A DNA stretch of 5,833 bases from positions 1 through 5,833 of the forward strand of contig JAJYFX010000134.1 of NCBI GenBank assembly GCA_021785315.1, written 5' to 3'. A program made the translations under genes and the position numbers. The notes beneath the pieces are model-generated. The model was given only the letters and a program-made list of their open reading frames with translations, made no database searches and had not been told where the DNA came from. Source of the DNA: Actinomycetes bacterium. GTDB taxonomy: Bacteria > Actinomycetota > Acidimicrobiia > Acidimicrobiales > Acidimicrobiaceae. Below, in pieces: positions 5,391 to 5,833 of this stretch; position 1 is the stretch's first letter, and each line of letters starts with the position of its first letter.

Positions 5391-5833
5391 GACGTGGCCA
5401 CCCTTGTCATTATCACAAGTGTGGCTATTTGCATGGCACCCGTGATACCAGCTGTATAAATGAACCGCCGCATCAATTTTTCGATGATCATCCCGTTGGG
5501 ATTCGCCTTCTTCAGTTCGAATAAAACAGCAATATTGGCTGGCTCCAAAATCCCCAACGCAATCACCGTCATGACCCCTACCACGATGAACGAAGCGATC
5601 AGCCAACCGTGCAAGTCTGCATTGTGATCTAGATAACCTAGCTCGCGAGCAAGCTGGAAGCCGGAGCCAAGGGTCATCGTCACCACTGTCGGCATTATAA
5701 CGAGCATCTTGGGCATGAACCGTGAAGAAAACTCCATTCGGGCTGGAATTGACATCCTCCCCATAATGGGACCAACCACGAATCCTACGAACAAATCAAT
5801 GCCCGTCCAAAGTCCCCCGCCAACCACGTGATA
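5387..5833 (-). CDS. Four-helix membrane protein, 5' end beyond window, function unknown
   Basis: A GTG at 5825-5827 would give 146 residues. The frame stays open to the window edge, adding Tyr-His before it, so the true start probably lies outside. Four hydrophobic segments are seen, at roughly 1-23, 41-60, 77-98 and 123-142 counted from that GTG. The first reads His-Val-Val-Gly-Gly-Gly-Leu-Trp-Thr-Gly, ending near GPIMGRM. An H-x-x-G-x-x-x-W-x-G first helix ending near a Pro and basic residues is common in small membrane families such as DUF2269, DUF4149 and CopD-like proteins. I therefore see a likely relative of that broad group but cannot place it. Short loops such as LELKKANPNG (positively charged) suggest a cytoplasmic face between helices 3 and 4. 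The stop overlaps the next membrane gene by 4 bp (ATGA); the two products may form a complex. Confidence 0.85.
   Translation of the reverse strand, partial: YHVVGGGLWTGIDLFVGFVVGPIMGRMSIPARMEFSSRFMPKMLVIMPTVVTMTLGSGFQLARELGYLDHNADLHGWLIASFIVVGVMTVIALGILEPANIAVLFELKKANPNGMIIEKLMRRFIYTAGITGAMQIATLVIMTRVATS

Noticed and set aside
5391..5606. 72-codon N-terminal extension of the 4911-5390 membrane gene
   Set aside because: The extension is polar and His/Cys-rich, out of frame over a clear membrane protein gene, and the ATGA junction gives a natural start at 5390.

Overview
The window is a block of six protein genes, all read from the minus strand. It is tightly packed: four of the five gene junctions overlap or nearly touch. 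Base composition judged by eye is moderate, around half G+C. The order miaA-dapF-hflX is the one I know from actinobacteria such as Mycobacterium. The transaminase has the N-terminal and active-site style of actinobacterial DapC. The best guess is an actinobacterium of moderate G+C, possibly of the Acidimicrobiia type. That placement is inference, because no rRNA or other phylogenetic marker is present.

In transcription order (high to low coordinates) the layout is as follows. (1) 5833-5387 is a four-helix membrane protein cut off at the window edge. (2) 5390-4911 is a second small four-helix membrane protein that starts inside the stop codon of the first (ATGA). (3) A 66-bp gap holds a strong hairpin with a T run, lying over the miaA ribosome binding site. 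(4) 4844-3882 is miaA, tRNA dimethylallyltransferase. (5) 3889-3017 is dapF, diaminopimelate epimerase, overlapping miaA by 8 bp. (6) 3020-1752 is hflX, a ribosome-associated GTPase, overlapping dapF by 4 bp (GTGA). (7) A 119-bp gap holds a 9-pair hairpin just after hflX and a weak promoter candidate. (8) 1632-499 is dapC, succinyldiaminopimelate transaminase. (9) 499-1 is the N-terminal 166 codons of dapD, sharing one base with the dapC stop (TGATG) and running off the window.

Three genes belong to the succinylase route from tetrahydrodipicolinate to meso-diaminopimelate, used for lysine and peptidoglycan: DapD succinylates, DapC transaminates and DapF epimerises. The desuccinylase dapE, which acts between DapC and DapF, is not in the window. 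MiaA (tRNA A37 prenylation) and HflX (ribosome splitting and rescue) are translation-related and share the dapF transcript. The four complete enzyme genes start with TTG or GTG, never ATG.

I found no mobile element, CRISPR array, tRNA, rRNA or clearly new system. The points most worth a second look are the terminator-like, ribosome-site-masking hairpin at miaA, the unidentified overlapping membrane-protein pair, and an E. coli-type DapD in an otherwise actinobacterial-looking setting. No stretch longer than 119 bp lacks a gene.
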